This document shows positions 25,555-34,754 of a stretch of DNA of 64,000 nt, one piece after another (within the stretch, counting starts at the first letter, position 1; the number at the start of each line of letters is the position of its first letter). The notes beneath the pieces are model-generated. The model searched no databases. It was not told the origin of the DNA and saw nothing but the letters and a program-made list of their open reading frames with translations. A program made the position numbers and the translations under genes. This DNA is from JALOLV01 sp046295175 (GTDB lineage: Bacteria > Bacteroidota > Bacteroidia > Cytophagales > Spirosomataceae): assembly GCA_046295175.1 (NCBI GenBank), contig JBKBNY010000007.1, positions 62,001 to 126,000 on the forward strand, read 5' to 3'.

Positions 25555-26538
25555 TTACTTCATGTAATACTCACTCTCAAAAACGGTAGTTTTGCCATTG
25601 CCTTGATTAACAACGTAATTGAAACCTTTTTGGATGGCGTAAGCTCCGTGTTCGCCTTTTTTATTGATTGCCAAAACCCCTACCTGAAACTCTTTGTAGT
25701 TGGCGTTTGTCTTCACGATTCGGTTGATGACTTCTTCGCAAGCCTCTTGTGGGGTTTTGCCCTGACGCATCAATTCTACCGCCAAAAACGAACCCAAAGT
25801 ACGCATTACCAACTCACCAAGCCCCGTAGCACAAGCCCCACCGACTTCGTTATCGACAAACATACCCGCCCCGATGATTGGCGAATCCCCTACTCGTCCG
25901 TGCATTTTGTAGGCAAGCCCACTGGTGGTACAAGCCCCCGAAATATTGGCTTTGGCATCAATCGAGAGCATCCCGATGGTGTCGTGGCGTTCTACGTTTA
26001 CTTTTGGTTTATATTCAGATTTCACTTTCCATTCTTCCCAAGCCTTACGAGAGCCTTCGGTCAATAAGTCTTCTTGTTTGAATCCTTCGGAAAGGGCAAA
26101 TTCTAAAGCACCTTTGCCGCTCAACATCACGTGAGGGGTTTTTTCCATCACTCTGCGAGCCACCGAGATTGGGTGCATGATACCCTCAAGAAACGTAACG
26201 GCTCCTGCCTTGCTGTTCCAGTCCATGATACACGCATCGAGCGTAACGTGTCCGTCGCGGTCGGGTAAGCCACCGTAGCCCACACTTGTATCATTCGGGT
26301 CGGCTTCGGGTACTCTTGCTCCTGCTTCGACGGCATCGAGCGAGGTCCCACCTTTTTGGAGTGCTTCGTTGGCGGCATCAACGGCTTTTACGTTTGGTCC
26401 CCAAGTGGCGATGGTGATAGGCAAGCCTTCTTTTGAGTTGGCGTTTGTTTTACCTTCTTTTTCGGTAGATGTGCAGCCAATAGCAGTTGCGGCAGTGGCG
26501 ACAAGGCCTTTGTTAATGAAATTTCGTCTGTTGAGCAT
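25555..26538 (-). CDS. N4-(beta-N-acetylglucosaminyl)-L-asparaginase-type Ntn hydrolase, exported
   Basis: A 327-residue protein of the isoaspartyl peptidase/asparaginase family. It has a twin-Arg type leader (LNRRNFINKG) and a lipobox-like AIGC near residue 22, so it is exported through Tat and possibly lipid-anchored. The autocleavage site is the Thr in ERHDTIGMLSID near residue 185, and the substrate block GRVGDSPIIGAGMFVDNEVG follows. The early GGTSLDAVEAGARVPEADP block is typical of aspartylglucosaminidases, which remove Asn from GlcNAc-Asn during glycoprotein turnover. It is divergent from prfA. Confidence 0.9.
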   Translation of the reverse strand: MLNRRNFINKGLVATAATAIGCTSTEKEGKTNANSKEGLPITIATWGPNVKAVDAANEALQKGGTSLDAVEAGARVPEADPNDTSVGYGGLPDRDGHVTLDACIMDWNSKAGAVTFLEGIMHPISVARRVMEKTPHVMLSGKGALEFALSEGFKQEDLLTEGSRKAWEEWKVKSEYKPKVNVERHDTIGMLSIDAKANISGACTTSGLAYKMHGRVGDSPIIGAGMFVDNEVGGACATGLGELVMRTLGSFLAVELMRQGKTPQEACEEVINRIVKTNANYKEFQVGVLAINKKGEHGAYAIQKGFNYVVNQGNGKTTVFESEYYMK

Positions 26539-26577
26539 GCTTTTTAATCTTAGATATTATGAAAGGGATAAATTTCG

Positions 26578-26585
26578 TAACTTTG
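26578..26585 (+). promoter_or_regulatory. -7 box (TAACTTTG) upstream of prfA
   Basis: TAACTTTG lies 69 bases before the prfA start. No TTG box is present at the usual spacing. Confidence 0.45.
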
Positions 26586-26654
26586 CGTTAAAATTAGAAA
26601 GTTTTAGAGATATATTATCCGAAACGATAGATAAAGCATTGATTAATACAGAAT

Positions 26655-27728
26655 ATGTTAGACCAATTAGAAGCAATAAAAGAAAGATTCGACGAAGTTT
26701 CGCAACAAATTACACAGCCCGAAGTAGTTTCGGACATGACGAAATTTAAACGAATCAGTAAAGAATACAAAGATTTAGAGAAAATCGTCAATCAATACAA
26801 GGCGTATAAGAATGTATTGTCGAATATAGAAAGTGCCAAAGACGTAATCGCCAACGAAAAAGACGAGGAGTTTAGGGATTTGGCCAAGGCCGAATTAGAT
26901 GAGTTGATTCCGCAACGCGACGAAATGGAGGCAATCATCAAAGAGATGTTGATTCCGAAAGACCCAAATGATAGCAAAAACGTCATTTTGGAGATTCGTG
27001 CAGGTACGGGTGGCGATGAGGCTTCAATTTTTGCCGGAGATTTATTCAGAATGTACCAACGCTACATCGAAAAACAAGGCTGGAGTATGTCTTTGCTCGA
27101 CCACAACGAAGGGACTTCGGGCGGCTACAAAGAGATTGTAGTACAAGTAGAAGGCGAAGACGTCTATGGTAAACTCAAGTACGAGTCAGGTGTGCATCGT
27201 GTGCAGCGAGTACCCGCAACCGAGTCGCAAGGGCGTGTGCATACGTCGGCGGCATCTGTTGCCGTTTTGCCAGAAGCCGATGAGGTAGATGTGGTCTTGA
27301 ATATGAACGATATTAGGGTAGATACCTTCAACTCATCGGGTGCGGGTGGGCAGTCGGTCAACACTACGTATTCGGCGGTTAGGATGGTACACATCCCGAC
27401 GGGTATTGTGGTGAGTTGTCAAGATGAGCGTTCGCAAATCAAAAACCGTGAGAAAGCCTTGGCGGTTTTGCGTTCTCGTATTTATGAAATGGAATTGGCC
27501 AAACACAATGCGGCTATCGCTGCCGAACGCAAAGGAATGGTAGGAAGCGGCGACCGCTCAGATAAGATTCGGACTTATAATTATCCGCAAAGCCGTATCA
27601 CCGACCACCGCATTGGTTATACAGTTTATAATTTACCTACGGTGATGGATGGTGAAATCGGTGATTTTATTGAGCAATTACGCATTGCCGATAATGCCGA
27701 AAAACTCAAAGAAGGGGCCGGAATTTAA
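26655..27728 (+). CDS. prfA: Peptide chain release factor 1
   Basis: A 357-residue class I release factor for UAA and UAG. It shows the GGQ motif in NSSGAGGQSVNTTYSAVR, the codon-recognition segment with RVPATESQGRVHTSA and the switch and C-terminal block YNYPQSRITDHRIGYTVYNL. Length and domain order are standard. A small hairpin follows the stop codon. Confidence 0.97.
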   Translation: MLDQLEAIKERFDEVSQQITQPEVVSDMTKFKRISKEYKDLEKIVNQYKAYKNVLSNIESAKDVIANEKDEEFRDLAKAELDELIPQRDEMEAIIKEMLIPKDPNDSKNVILEIRAGTGGDEASIFAGDLFRMYQRYIEKQGWSMSLLDHNEGTSGGYKEIVVQVEGEDVYGKLKYESGVHRVQRVPATESQGRVHTSAASVAVLPEADEVDVVLNMNDIRVDTFNSSGAGGQSVNTTYSAVRMVHIPTGIVVSCQDERSQIKNREKALAVLRSRIYEMELAKHNAAIAAERKGMVGSGDRSDKIRTYNYPQSRITDHRIGYTVYNLPTVMDGEIGDFIEQLRIADNAEKLKEGAGI

Positions 27729-27746
27729 AACTTAGTGTAGAGTTTA

Positions 27747-27768
27747 TCGAATAACTCGAATTATTCGA
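27747..27768 (+). terminator. Hairpin after prfA
   Basis: A perfect 8-bp stem TCGAATAA/TTATTCGA with a 6-base loop, followed by an AT-rich stretch. Confidence 0.5.
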
Positions 27769-27893
27769 ATATTTTCAGCTAAAACACAATTTTAGAAGCA
27801 TCTTAATTTATCGAAAAAATAAGTAAAATTCGATTTCATTATTGTTTTTCGTAGCTTTTTGGTAATTATGTAATATTATCCGGCCGAAAAGCT

Positions 27894-28646
27894 ATGAAAA
27901 ACATCTCTCGCTGGGCAAGTAAAAATACAAAAGTGGCCATCATTCTGCTTGGGTTTTTAGAAATCAGCAAAATACTGATTGGGTTGACTTTAGGTATTTC
28001 GCTCCCTGCCTTTACTCACCTTGCTATTGAAATATCCGTTTTTGCGATTAGCATTCTACTGCTTTGGGTGGGTAAATTCTACGAAATGAATCTTACACAT
28101 ACCCAAAACCGTTTTCGGTTTAGGCGAATCTGCATCGGGATTTTTATGGCGAGTAGTTTCGGGTTATCAATCTTATTGGGTAATCATCTTCAAAAAATGC
28201 CATTCTCAAGGGCTTTTGCGGTAGAAATCGTAGAAAAACAAGAAAAAACCGCTATCAGCTCCGATAGCCTACGGACATTAATTGAGCAAGAAAAAACACA
28301 AACCAGTTTAAATACAAAACCCAAAGAACGCCCACCCACCGAGAAAATAATCGGGTTTGTCGCGTTGTTTTTCTTGGGAATGGTTGTCAGTGTCTATGGA
28401 CTTTATTTGGCTTGTGGACTGGCCTGTGCAGGATACGCCGTTTTATCAGTTTTGGCTTTTCTGATTACTTTGGGGTCGTTTTCGGGCGGAGTTTACTTTT
28501 TGGGCAGAGCCTTAACCAAGCGATTCAAACCCTACAATCAAATGGACAAAACCGAACGCCGCAAAGAATGGAAAAAATGGGGTAAAATCATTGCCTTCTT
28601 TACGTTGCTGTTTGGCCTTTTGATAGCAGGGAATCTGAATCGTTAA
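27894..28646 (+). CDS. Polytopic membrane protein of unknown function
   Basis: A 250-residue protein with about six membrane helices: two near the N-terminus (17-35, 42-60), one near 80-97, and three near 150-175, 178-203 and 229-245. A charged, Thr/Lys-rich loop of about 45 residues lies between the third and fourth helices. I do not recognise a family. It converges on the histidine kinase pair with a 3-base gap. Its last 28 bases (28615-28642) also occur at 30555-30582, a scar of the kinase duplication. Confidence 0.7.
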   Translation: MKNISRWASKNTKVAIILLGFLEISKILIGLTLGISLPAFTHLAIEISVFAISILLLWVGKFYEMNLTHTQNRFRFRRICIGIFMASSFGLSILLGNHLQKMPFSRAFAVEIVEKQEKTAISSDSLRTLIEQEKTQTSLNTKPKERPPTEKIIGFVALFFLGMVVSVYGLYLACGLACAGYAVLSVLAFLITLGSFSGGVYFLGRALTKRFKPYNQMDKTERRKEWKKWGKIIAFFTLLFGLLIAGNLNR

Positions 28647-29510
28647 TACTCAAAGCGGAATCGTGATGGTTACTCGTGTACCCGCTGCTTGGTTGTTTTG
28701 GTCTTGCAAATCTTCGTAAGTAATGTAGTTTTTATCTAACAGTCCGTTGCTCAGCAATCGAAGGCGTTCTTCGGTGGCTGAGGTCGAGAACGACTCGTGC
28801 TGCTGAACTCGTTTACTCTTTATTTCAGCCGATTTCTCTCGACCAATTCCGTTATCTTCTACGATACAAATCAGGTTTTCTTCGGTTTCGTCCAAATCGA
28901 AGGCGATACTCAGTTTTTTATTGCCTGTTTTATGAAGTAAGCCGTGTTTGATTGAGTTCTCGACAAATGGCTGTATCAACATCGGCGGAATCTGATGGTA
29001 ATCTTCGTCGATGCTATCGCTTAGGTTAATATCATAGCTAAAATCTTCGCTAAAACGCATTTTTTCGAGTTCGAGGTATTTATTCAGAATCTCGATTTCG
29101 GTCGAGAGATTAATTTTTTTCTTGCCCGAAACACTCAAAATCTGACGAGTCAGGTACGTAAAATTACCCATTTGCTCGTTGGCTTTGAGCTTATCGCCGT
29201 ACATAAATTGCTCCTGAATGCTATTGAGTGCATTGAACATAAAATGCGGATTCATTTGGCTTTTCAGGGCTTTCAGCTCGCTTTCGGTAGCTTTTTGTTC
29301 GATTTCGATACGGCGTTGGGCTTCTTCGAGTTGGGTTTGTAAGATTTCGTTTTCTTTCTTGGCTCTAAATCTCGTAAACGAAAAGTAGGCGATGGCGGCT
29401 AAGGCTAAAATCCCGCCCAGAATACTGTAAATGAAAGTTGTTTTACGATTGGATTCGAGTTCGGAGATTTGTTTTTGTTGGGATAAATCCTTGATTTGAG
29501 CTTCCTTTTT
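28615..29510. repeat. Direct repeat, left copy (kinase 3' halves)
   Basis: Nearly identical to about 30555-31450. It spans the last 28 bases of the membrane-protein gene and the kinase-coding half of the first histidine kinase gene. The right border is judged from where the two proteins stop matching. Confidence 0.85.
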
Positions 29511-30503
29511 TTCGGTTTCGTATTTCATGTTTAGTTCGTTGATAGTTTTCTTTTTCTCGATACTAAACAAGCTATCTTTTAATTCAATGTAGCTACTGAG
29601 ATTTTGATAGGCATTTTTAAAATCCTTTATCTTAAAATAGTTTTCTTGTAGTTCAAAATAAATATCAGTTAGCCCTTCATTGTCTTGATTTTTGAGGGCA
29701 ATCTCTTTGGCGAGTGCCAGGTACTTTAAACTTTCGGTATTATTTCCTAACTTTTGATAGCAAGTACCTATGCTTTTGAGATTTTTTCCTCTAACAAAAT
29801 CAACATGATTTTTAATAATCTCTATTTCAGCTTTTTTGAAAAAATCTAAGGCTTTGTTATACTGTTTTAATTTAAAATACTCTTTTCCTAAATTATCCAA
29901 AGTGAGAGCTATTCCGAAGCCAATTTTATTCGCAATACAAATGTTCAATACCTTTTGATAAGTAGTAATTGCTTTGCCGTGATTTTTGGTTTCAGATAAC
30001 GAAAAAGCTAAATTATTCAGAATAGCAGCTCGATTCTGGCTCAGAGAGTCTTTTTGAGCAGTCAATATATTATCTGCTTCGGTGAGCAATTCTATGGCTT
30101 TTGTGTGATTATTGTCATGGGCAAAAACATTTGCTAAATTACTTTTACCGATGACGATATTTCTCAAATCTTTACTTTTTTCGGCCAATTTGAGTGCCTG
30201 AATATAATAATTAACAGCTTTATCGTTTAATGCACGACTAAAATAATAATTGCCCAGACAATTCAATGAACGGATGATTCCTAATCTATAATTCAGCTTA
30301 GTGGCAATTTGGTTAGCTTCGGTAGCCATTTTGAGTACGTTTGAATCTGCCCTAAAAGTAGCCGAAACACAAGCATCAATGAGCAGTTCTGTTCTGATAG
30401 TATCTTTTTGTGGATGTTTTTCGATGTCTTTGAGAATCTCTTCGTAGGTTTTTTGCCCGAAGGAAACAAGCGAAATAAACAGTAACAGTAGTGTTGTTTT
30501 CAT
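28650..30503 (-). CDS. TPR-containing LytS-family sensor histidine kinase, copy 1
   Basis: A 617-residue kinase with a signal peptide (ending LVSFGQKT), a periplasmic array of about six TPR units (residues 40-320), a membrane helix (TTFIYSILGGILALAAIAYF near 355), a coiled coil, the His_kinase block with the phospho-acceptor His (QMNPHFMFNALNSIQ) and an ATPase domain with N-box NSIKHGLL and DNGIGR. It phosphorylates a LytTR regulator, most likely the one at 32501. The kinase half is almost identical to copy 2, whereas the TPR halves differ strongly. Confidence 0.93.
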   Translation of the reverse strand: MKTTLLLLFISLVSFGQKTYEEILKDIEKHPQKDTIRTELLIDACVSATFRADSNVLKMATEANQIATKLNYRLGIIRSLNCLGNYYFSRALNDKAVNYYIQALKLAEKSKDLRNIVIGKSNLANVFAHDNNHTKAIELLTEADNILTAQKDSLSQNRAAILNNLAFSLSETKNHGKAITTYQKVLNICIANKIGFGIALTLDNLGKEYFKLKQYNKALDFFKKAEIEIIKNHVDFVRGKNLKSIGTCYQKLGNNTESLKYLALAKEIALKNQDNEGLTDIYFELQENYFKIKDFKNAYQNLSSYIELKDSLFSIEKKKTINELNMKYETEKKEAQIKDLSQQKQISELESNRKTTFIYSILGGILALAAIAYFSFTRFRAKKENEILQTQLEEAQRRIEIEQKATESELKALKSQMNPHFMFNALNSIQEQFMYGDKLKANEQMGNFTYLTRQILSVSGKKKINLSTEIEILNKYLELEKMRFSEDFSYDINLSDSIDEDYHQIPPMLIQPFVENSIKHGLLHKTGNKKLSIAFDLDETEENLICIVEDNGIGREKSAEIKSKRVQQHESFSTSATEERLRLLSNGLLDKNYITYEDLQDQNNQAAGTRVTITIPL

Positions 30504-30554
30504 TTATAATAAAAGTTTTATGTTGTTGTTGGTATCTTCTTGAGAGGTAACTTC

Positions 30555-31450
30555 GCCTTTTGATAGCAGGGAATCTGAATCGCTAAAGCTCAAAGCGGAA
30601 TCGTGATGGTTACTCGTGTACCTGCTGCTTGGTTGTTTGGGTCTTGCAAATCCTCGTAAATGATGTAATTTTTGTCTAATAGCCCATTACTCAACAATCG
30701 GAGGCGTTCTTCGGTGGCTGAGGTCGAGAACGACTCGTGCTGCTGAACTCGTTTACTCTTTATCTCGGCCGATTTCTCTCGACCAATTCCGTTATCTTCT
30801 ACGACACAAATCAGGTTTTCTTCGGTTTCGTCTAAATCGAAGGCAATACTCAATTTTTTATCGCCCGTTTTATGAAGTAATCCGTGTTTGATTGAATTTT
30901 CGACAAATGGCTGTATCAACATCGGCGGAATCTGATGGTAATCTTCGTCGATGCTATCGCTTAGGTTGATTTTATAGCTAAAATCTTCGTTAAAACGCAT
31001 TCTTTCGAGTTCGAGGTATTTATTCAGAATCTCGATTTCGGTCGAGAGATTGATTTTTTTCTTGCCCGAAACACTCAAAATCTGACGAGTCAGGTACGTA
31101 AAATTACCCATTTGTTCGTTGGCTTTCAGCTTATCTCCGTACATGAATTGCTCCTGAATGCTATTGAGTGCATTGAACATAAAATGCGGATTCATCTGGC
31201 TTTTTAGGGCTTTTAGCTCGCTTTCGGTAGCTTTTTGTTCGATTTCGATGCGGCGTTGGGCTTCTTCGAGTTGGGTTTGTAAGATTTCGTTTTCTTTCTT
31301 AGCTCTAAATCTCGTAAACGAAAAGTAGGCGATGGCAGCTAAGGCTAAAATTCCACCTAAAATACTGTAAATGAAGGTTGTCTTACGATTAGATTCGAGT
31401 TCGGAGATTTGTTTTTGTTGGGATAAATCCTTGATTTTGGCTTCTTTTAG
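30555..31450. repeat. Direct repeat, right copy (kinase 3' halves)
   Basis: The partner of the copy at 28615. It begins with 28 bases copied from the end of the neighbouring membrane-protein gene, which have no coding role here, so the right copy is the derived one or preserves an older junction. Confidence 0.85.
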
Positions 31451-32479
31451 CTCAGTTTCGTATTTGAATTCGGCTTTTAGAATTTGTGATTTACTTTCTT
31501 CATTTGTAATACTATCACGTAATACTATAAACTTTTTATAAGATTCAAGAGCTTTTGAAGGCTGGTTTTTCTTTTCATAAATGAGATAAAGAATTTCAAA
31601 TACCTTTTGCTTGTATTGCATTTTCTTGGTTTTCTGTGCAACCGCCATACTTCTATTAGCATAATCTAAGGCAATGTCATATTTTTTTAAATTATAATTA
31701 ATTTTCGATATTGCTGTTAAACAGACAGTCAACTGGTCATCATATTTATCAAAGACATCTCTCCCGTTCTTTCTTAATAAATCTAAAGATTGATTATAAT
31801 ATTCGAGTGCTTTTTCGTAATCTTTTTCTTCTAAATAGATATTGCCAATATTACCCAATACAATTACAACTGATGGGTGATTTAATTTCTTCTTTAAATC
31901 ATAAGATTGTTTGAAGTACGCTAAGGCTTCTTTATTCCTTTTTAAGGAATAGTAACAATATGCCACATTATTCAAGCCTATTGATAAGTTATATTCATCA
32001 TTAATTTTTTTACATATTTCATTGTATTTTATCATATACTTTATTGCTTCTAAATACTCTTTTTGCTTAGATTTTAGAACTCCAATTTCATTAAAAGCAG
32101 AGCCAATCCCTTTTTGGTAATTGATAGATTGGCTGTATTTAATCATTTCATAGAAGCAATTCAAGGCAAGTTGTGTGTTTCCCGACACTTGATAATAATT
32201 TTGTCCCTCATATAAAAGACAGGTAACTAATTTCTTAATGTACCAATCCTTAGGTTTCTGTTGAGATTTTGAATCCTTGATAATTTTAAGAAGCATTTCT
32301 TTTAGCTCAGTATTATATTTGGGCCAAATACTGCCATCAGCTTCCAAATCAACATACCTTTCCAAAAGATTAATCTTTACTGTATCTATTTTATTGTGTT
32401 TTTGGAGTAATGCAAAAATGCTATCTTTTTGTCCAAGCGAATTAAAGCAAATCAATAAAAGGATAAATGTTTTTTTCAT
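30590..32479 (-). CDS. TPR-containing LytS-family sensor histidine kinase, copy 2
   Basis: A 629-residue kinase with the same layout as copy 1: signal peptide (ICFNSLGQKD), TPR units such as ALAYFKQSYDLKKKLNHPSV and ALEYYNQSLDLLRKNGRDVF, a membrane helix, His in NPHFMFNALNSIQ and N-box NSIKHGLLHK. From about residue 340 to the end it is nearly identical to copy 1, with scattered conservative changes. The divergent TPR sensors suggest two inputs feeding one output. It lies 21 bases downstream of the LytTR response regulator on the same strand. Confidence 0.93.
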   Translation of the reverse strand: MKKTFILLLICFNSLGQKDSIFALLQKHNKIDTVKINLLERYVDLEADGSIWPKYNTELKEMLLKIIKDSKSQQKPKDWYIKKLVTCLLYEGQNYYQVSGNTQLALNCFYEMIKYSQSINYQKGIGSAFNEIGVLKSKQKEYLEAIKYMIKYNEICKKINDEYNLSIGLNNVAYCYYSLKRNKEALAYFKQSYDLKKKLNHPSVVIVLGNIGNIYLEEKDYEKALEYYNQSLDLLRKNGRDVFDKYDDQLTVCLTAISKINYNLKKYDIALDYANRSMAVAQKTKKMQYKQKVFEILYLIYEKKNQPSKALESYKKFIVLRDSITNEESKSQILKAEFKYETELKEAKIKDLSQQKQISELESNRKTTFIYSILGGILALAAIAYFSFTRFRAKKENEILQTQLEEAQRRIEIEQKATESELKALKSQMNPHFMFNALNSIQEQFMYGDKLKANEQMGNFTYLTRQILSVSGKKKINLSTEIEILNKYLELERMRFNEDFSYKINLSDSIDEDYHQIPPMLIQPFVENSIKHGLLHKTGDKKLSIAFDLDETEENLICVVEDNGIGREKSAEIKSKRVQQHESFSTSATEERLRLLSNGLLDKNYIIYEDLQDPNNQAAGTRVTITIPL

Positions 32480-32500
32480 GTAAATTTTCTTTGTAAAATT

Positions 32501-33253
32501 TTACACCCGCACGTCTGCAATAAACTCATCAAACTCCTTCACTTTTTCACGGGCAATCGGGGCTGAGTAGCCATTGGCAAACTCTATCATGGCTCCATCT
32601 TTTTTATTGTATTTCAGAATCTGGTGGGTATTTATCAGATACGAACGATGTATTCGATAAAACCGAGCATCGTTAGATAACAACTCGTCAAACTCTTTTA
32701 TTTTCTTGCTTACGAGGGTCTTACCATTTTTGGTGATTACGTTGGTATATGAGCCATCGGCCTCAAAAAAGTAAATATCTTCGAGTTGAACAAAAACCAA
32801 GCTATCGGCCATCGGAAGAGCAATTTTTTGGAGTTTATTGACACTCAAATTCTCTTTCAAAACATTCACTCGTTGAATGATTTGGTTTTGACCCACCAGT
32901 TTAATGGCTTTCTCTACCGCCAAAATCACCTTAGAGATACTGATTGGTTTCAGGATATAATCTACTGCTGATACCTCAAAGGCTTGCAGGGCAAAATCTG
33001 AATAAGCAGTACAGAAGATAGTCTCGAAGGTCGGTTGATTGAAATAATCGAACAACGCAAAGCCGTTTTCTTCAGGCATTTCGATGTCGAGAAATACAAG
33101 GTCTATGCTGTGCTTATTGATGAGTTTCACGGCAGATTTTACATCTGGTGCTTCGTCAACCAGATTTATCATCGGGCAGTGTTCTGCAATAATCTGGCGA
33201 AGCATTGAGCGTGCGGCAGATTCGTCATCTACAATGATGGCGTTTAGTGTCAT
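32501..33253 (-). CDS. LytTR-family response regulator
   Basis: A 250-residue regulator. The receiver domain (1-120) has the acidic pair (IVDDES), the phosphorylation Asp in LVFLDIEMPEENG and the conserved Lys in DYILKPIS. The LytTR DNA-binding domain (about 150-245) has SLVFVQLEDIYFFEADGSYTNV and RIHRSYLIN. It is the first gene of a minus-strand run with the two kinases, its obvious partners. Divergent from it is the exported L7/L12-like gene, a plausible target. Confidence 0.95.
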   Translation of the reverse strand: MTLNAIIVDDESAARSMLRQIIAEHCPMINLVDEAPDVKSAVKLINKHSIDLVFLDIEMPEENGFALFDYFNQPTFETIFCTAYSDFALQAFEVSAVDYILKPISISKVILAVEKAIKLVGQNQIIQRVNVLKENLSVNKLQKIALPMADSLVFVQLEDIYFFEADGSYTNVITKNGKTLVSKKIKEFDELLSNDARFYRIHRSYLINTHQILKYNKKDGAMIEFANGYSAPIAREKVKEFDEFIADVRV

Positions 33254-33416
33254 AGGGGTCTAAACTACAAATAAAAGTCTAAATATATCACATAGTTTTA
33301 TTATACAACTATAAAATTGATTGATAGTTTCAATTTGTTTATGAAGCAAAACCAACGGTTTATGTATTGTAGGCTACATTTTGTGAAATCGAAAAAATAA
33401 AAAAAAAGCTCATTGG

Positions 33417-33424
33417 TAGTTTTG
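33417..33424 (+). promoter_or_regulatory. -7 box (TAGTTTTG) in a duplicated promoter, copy 1
   Basis: TAGTTTTG 27 bases before the start codon. The surrounding DNA (about 33378-33465) closely matches 36178-36265: TGAAATnGA, an A-rich run, AAAAGCT, GTAG, TTTG, CATCAAA and TTACCATGAAAAAAATATT occur in the same order. Confidence 0.6.
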
Positions 33425-33450
33425 AAACATCAAACAAAACAAAAATTACC

Positions 33451-33765
33451 ATGAAAAAAATATTATTTGTATTCGCTCTCTCAATCATCGGATTTACAGC
33501 TACAACTACTCGTGTAAATGCAAACAGTACTTTCCAGAAAGAACAACCAACACTAATTATCGTTACGGCCAGCCAACCCAATGCCAAGCAATCGGTGGCT
33601 AAGGTTTTATCGTCGATGTTTGGGCTAAATTTCGGAGCAACTATGAAGCAACTCAGTCAAGGGAGACCGATTGTGATTACGATAAAAACAGGCGTAACCA
33701 AAGAAGAAGCGGCAACAATTAAATCGGCTCTCGAAGCAGCAGGTGCTGAGGTTGAGGTGAAGTAA
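33451..33765 (+). CDS. Exported protein with ribosomal L7/L12 C-terminal-like domain
   Basis: A 104-residue protein with a signal peptide ([17 protein letters not shown]...NA). The mature part aligns with the C-terminal domain of ribosomal protein L7/L12: the end [22 protein letters not shown] matches the ribosomal pattern [24 protein letters not shown] almost position for position, and the earlier [16 protein letters not shown] fits the KVAVIKAVRGATGLGL helix. No N-terminal dimer domain or hinge is present. The function outside the cytoplasm is unknown. It stands divergent to the LytTR regulator and 32 bases before the first secreted paralogue, so it may head that operon. Confidence 0.75.
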   Translation: [104 protein letters not shown]

Positions 33766-33797
33766 TTCAATCGAAAAATATTTAAATTGATACTACA

Positions 33798-34748
33798 ATG
33801 AAAATAATATTGACCATTCTTTTGGGTGTAATTGCTTCGCTATCAGCCTTTTCACAATCTTTTTCGGTTGATAATAGAAGTATGTCGGTACCACGTTATG
33901 CCAACCAAACGGCCATAACGGCGGCTATTCCATCGCCAACGGTCGGAATGTTGGTTTACAATAATGCCTTAAACCAGTATGCCTACTGGAACGGTTCGGC
34001 TTGGACAAATTTTCCAACTTCTTCGAGTCCAGCTTCTAATCTTTGGGCGTTAAATCAAACAACTGGCCGTATAGAAGCCAACTCAGGTGCTCCTAACGGT
34101 ATCGAGGCCAATAGATTTACATCAAATGGTGTAACTTCGGCAACCGCTCCATTGATTAATTCAATTGGAAATGCCAATACATTCGTGCGTTTTGGGCATC
34201 CGCAGGGAAGTATGGCAATCATGCAAGAATCTACAACTGGTTTTAATCTAAACGGAACAAGTATCAATTGGCGATATTATGATAATTCAAACCCACAGGT
34301 TACTACTAATTTGTTTGGTTACACAGGTAGTACCAATACCTTCACCCTCAATAGTTTTACAAAATTAGGAGACGAAGCTACGACCACAACGGCGGGAGTT
34401 ACGAGGTCTTCACCTGCTATAAAAACATTGCTTCTTACTGGTTCTCTAACACCTGGAAGTAATCCAGAAACAAATGCCAGTTTGCTTACAACAGTCCCTC
34501 ATGGCTTAAATTATAGCAAAATTATTGAGATAAAAGTATTAGTCAATGGAATAGGAATAAATGGTGGTTTTTTGGTTGAACCAAATTTTGTTGATAGTAG
34601 AGGGGCAGTTACTGGACTTCAATATACTACCTACAATGATGGTAACAATGTTTATATCATCAGAAATGGCACGAATAGCAATAATATAAGACCTGTAGCA
34701 GGTGGTACAACGGCAACGTACAGAATTTTTATTACATATATTCCTTAA
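33798..34748 (+). CDS. Secreted modular protein, paralogue 1
   Basis: A 316-residue exported protein (signal peptide ending SAFSQ). The first mature block (about 20-75), with PTVGMLVYNNALNQYAYWNG and SAWTNFP, is a module common in Bacteroidota surface proteins. The variable middle is rich in Asn, Thr and Gly. Then comes the FTKLG motif and a C-terminal beta module (VPHGLNYSKIIEIKVLV ... IFITYIP) reminiscent of phage tail-type C-termini. It lacks the long repeat region of the next two paralogues. It lies 6 bases upstream of paralogue 2. Confidence 0.75.
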   Translation: MKIILTILLGVIASLSAFSQSFSVDNRSMSVPRYANQTAITAAIPSPTVGMLVYNNALNQYAYWNGSAWTNFPTSSSPASNLWALNQTTGRIEANSGAPNGIEANRFTSNGVTSATAPLINSIGNANTFVRFGHPQGSMAIMQESTTGFNLNGTSINWRYYDNSNPQVTTNLFGYTGSTNTFTLNSFTKLGDEATTTTAGVTRSSPAIKTLLLTGSLTPGSNPETNASLLTTVPHGLNYSKIIEIKVLVNGIGINGGFLVEPNFVDSRGAVTGLQYTTYNDGNNVYIIRNGTNSNNIRPVAGGTTATYRIFITYIP

Positions 34749-34754
34749 TCTGAC

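Noticed and set aside
28615..31450. Kinase direct repeat as a composite transposon
   Set aside because: No transposase, terminal inverted repeats or target duplications are visible. A tandem duplication or gene conversion explains it better.
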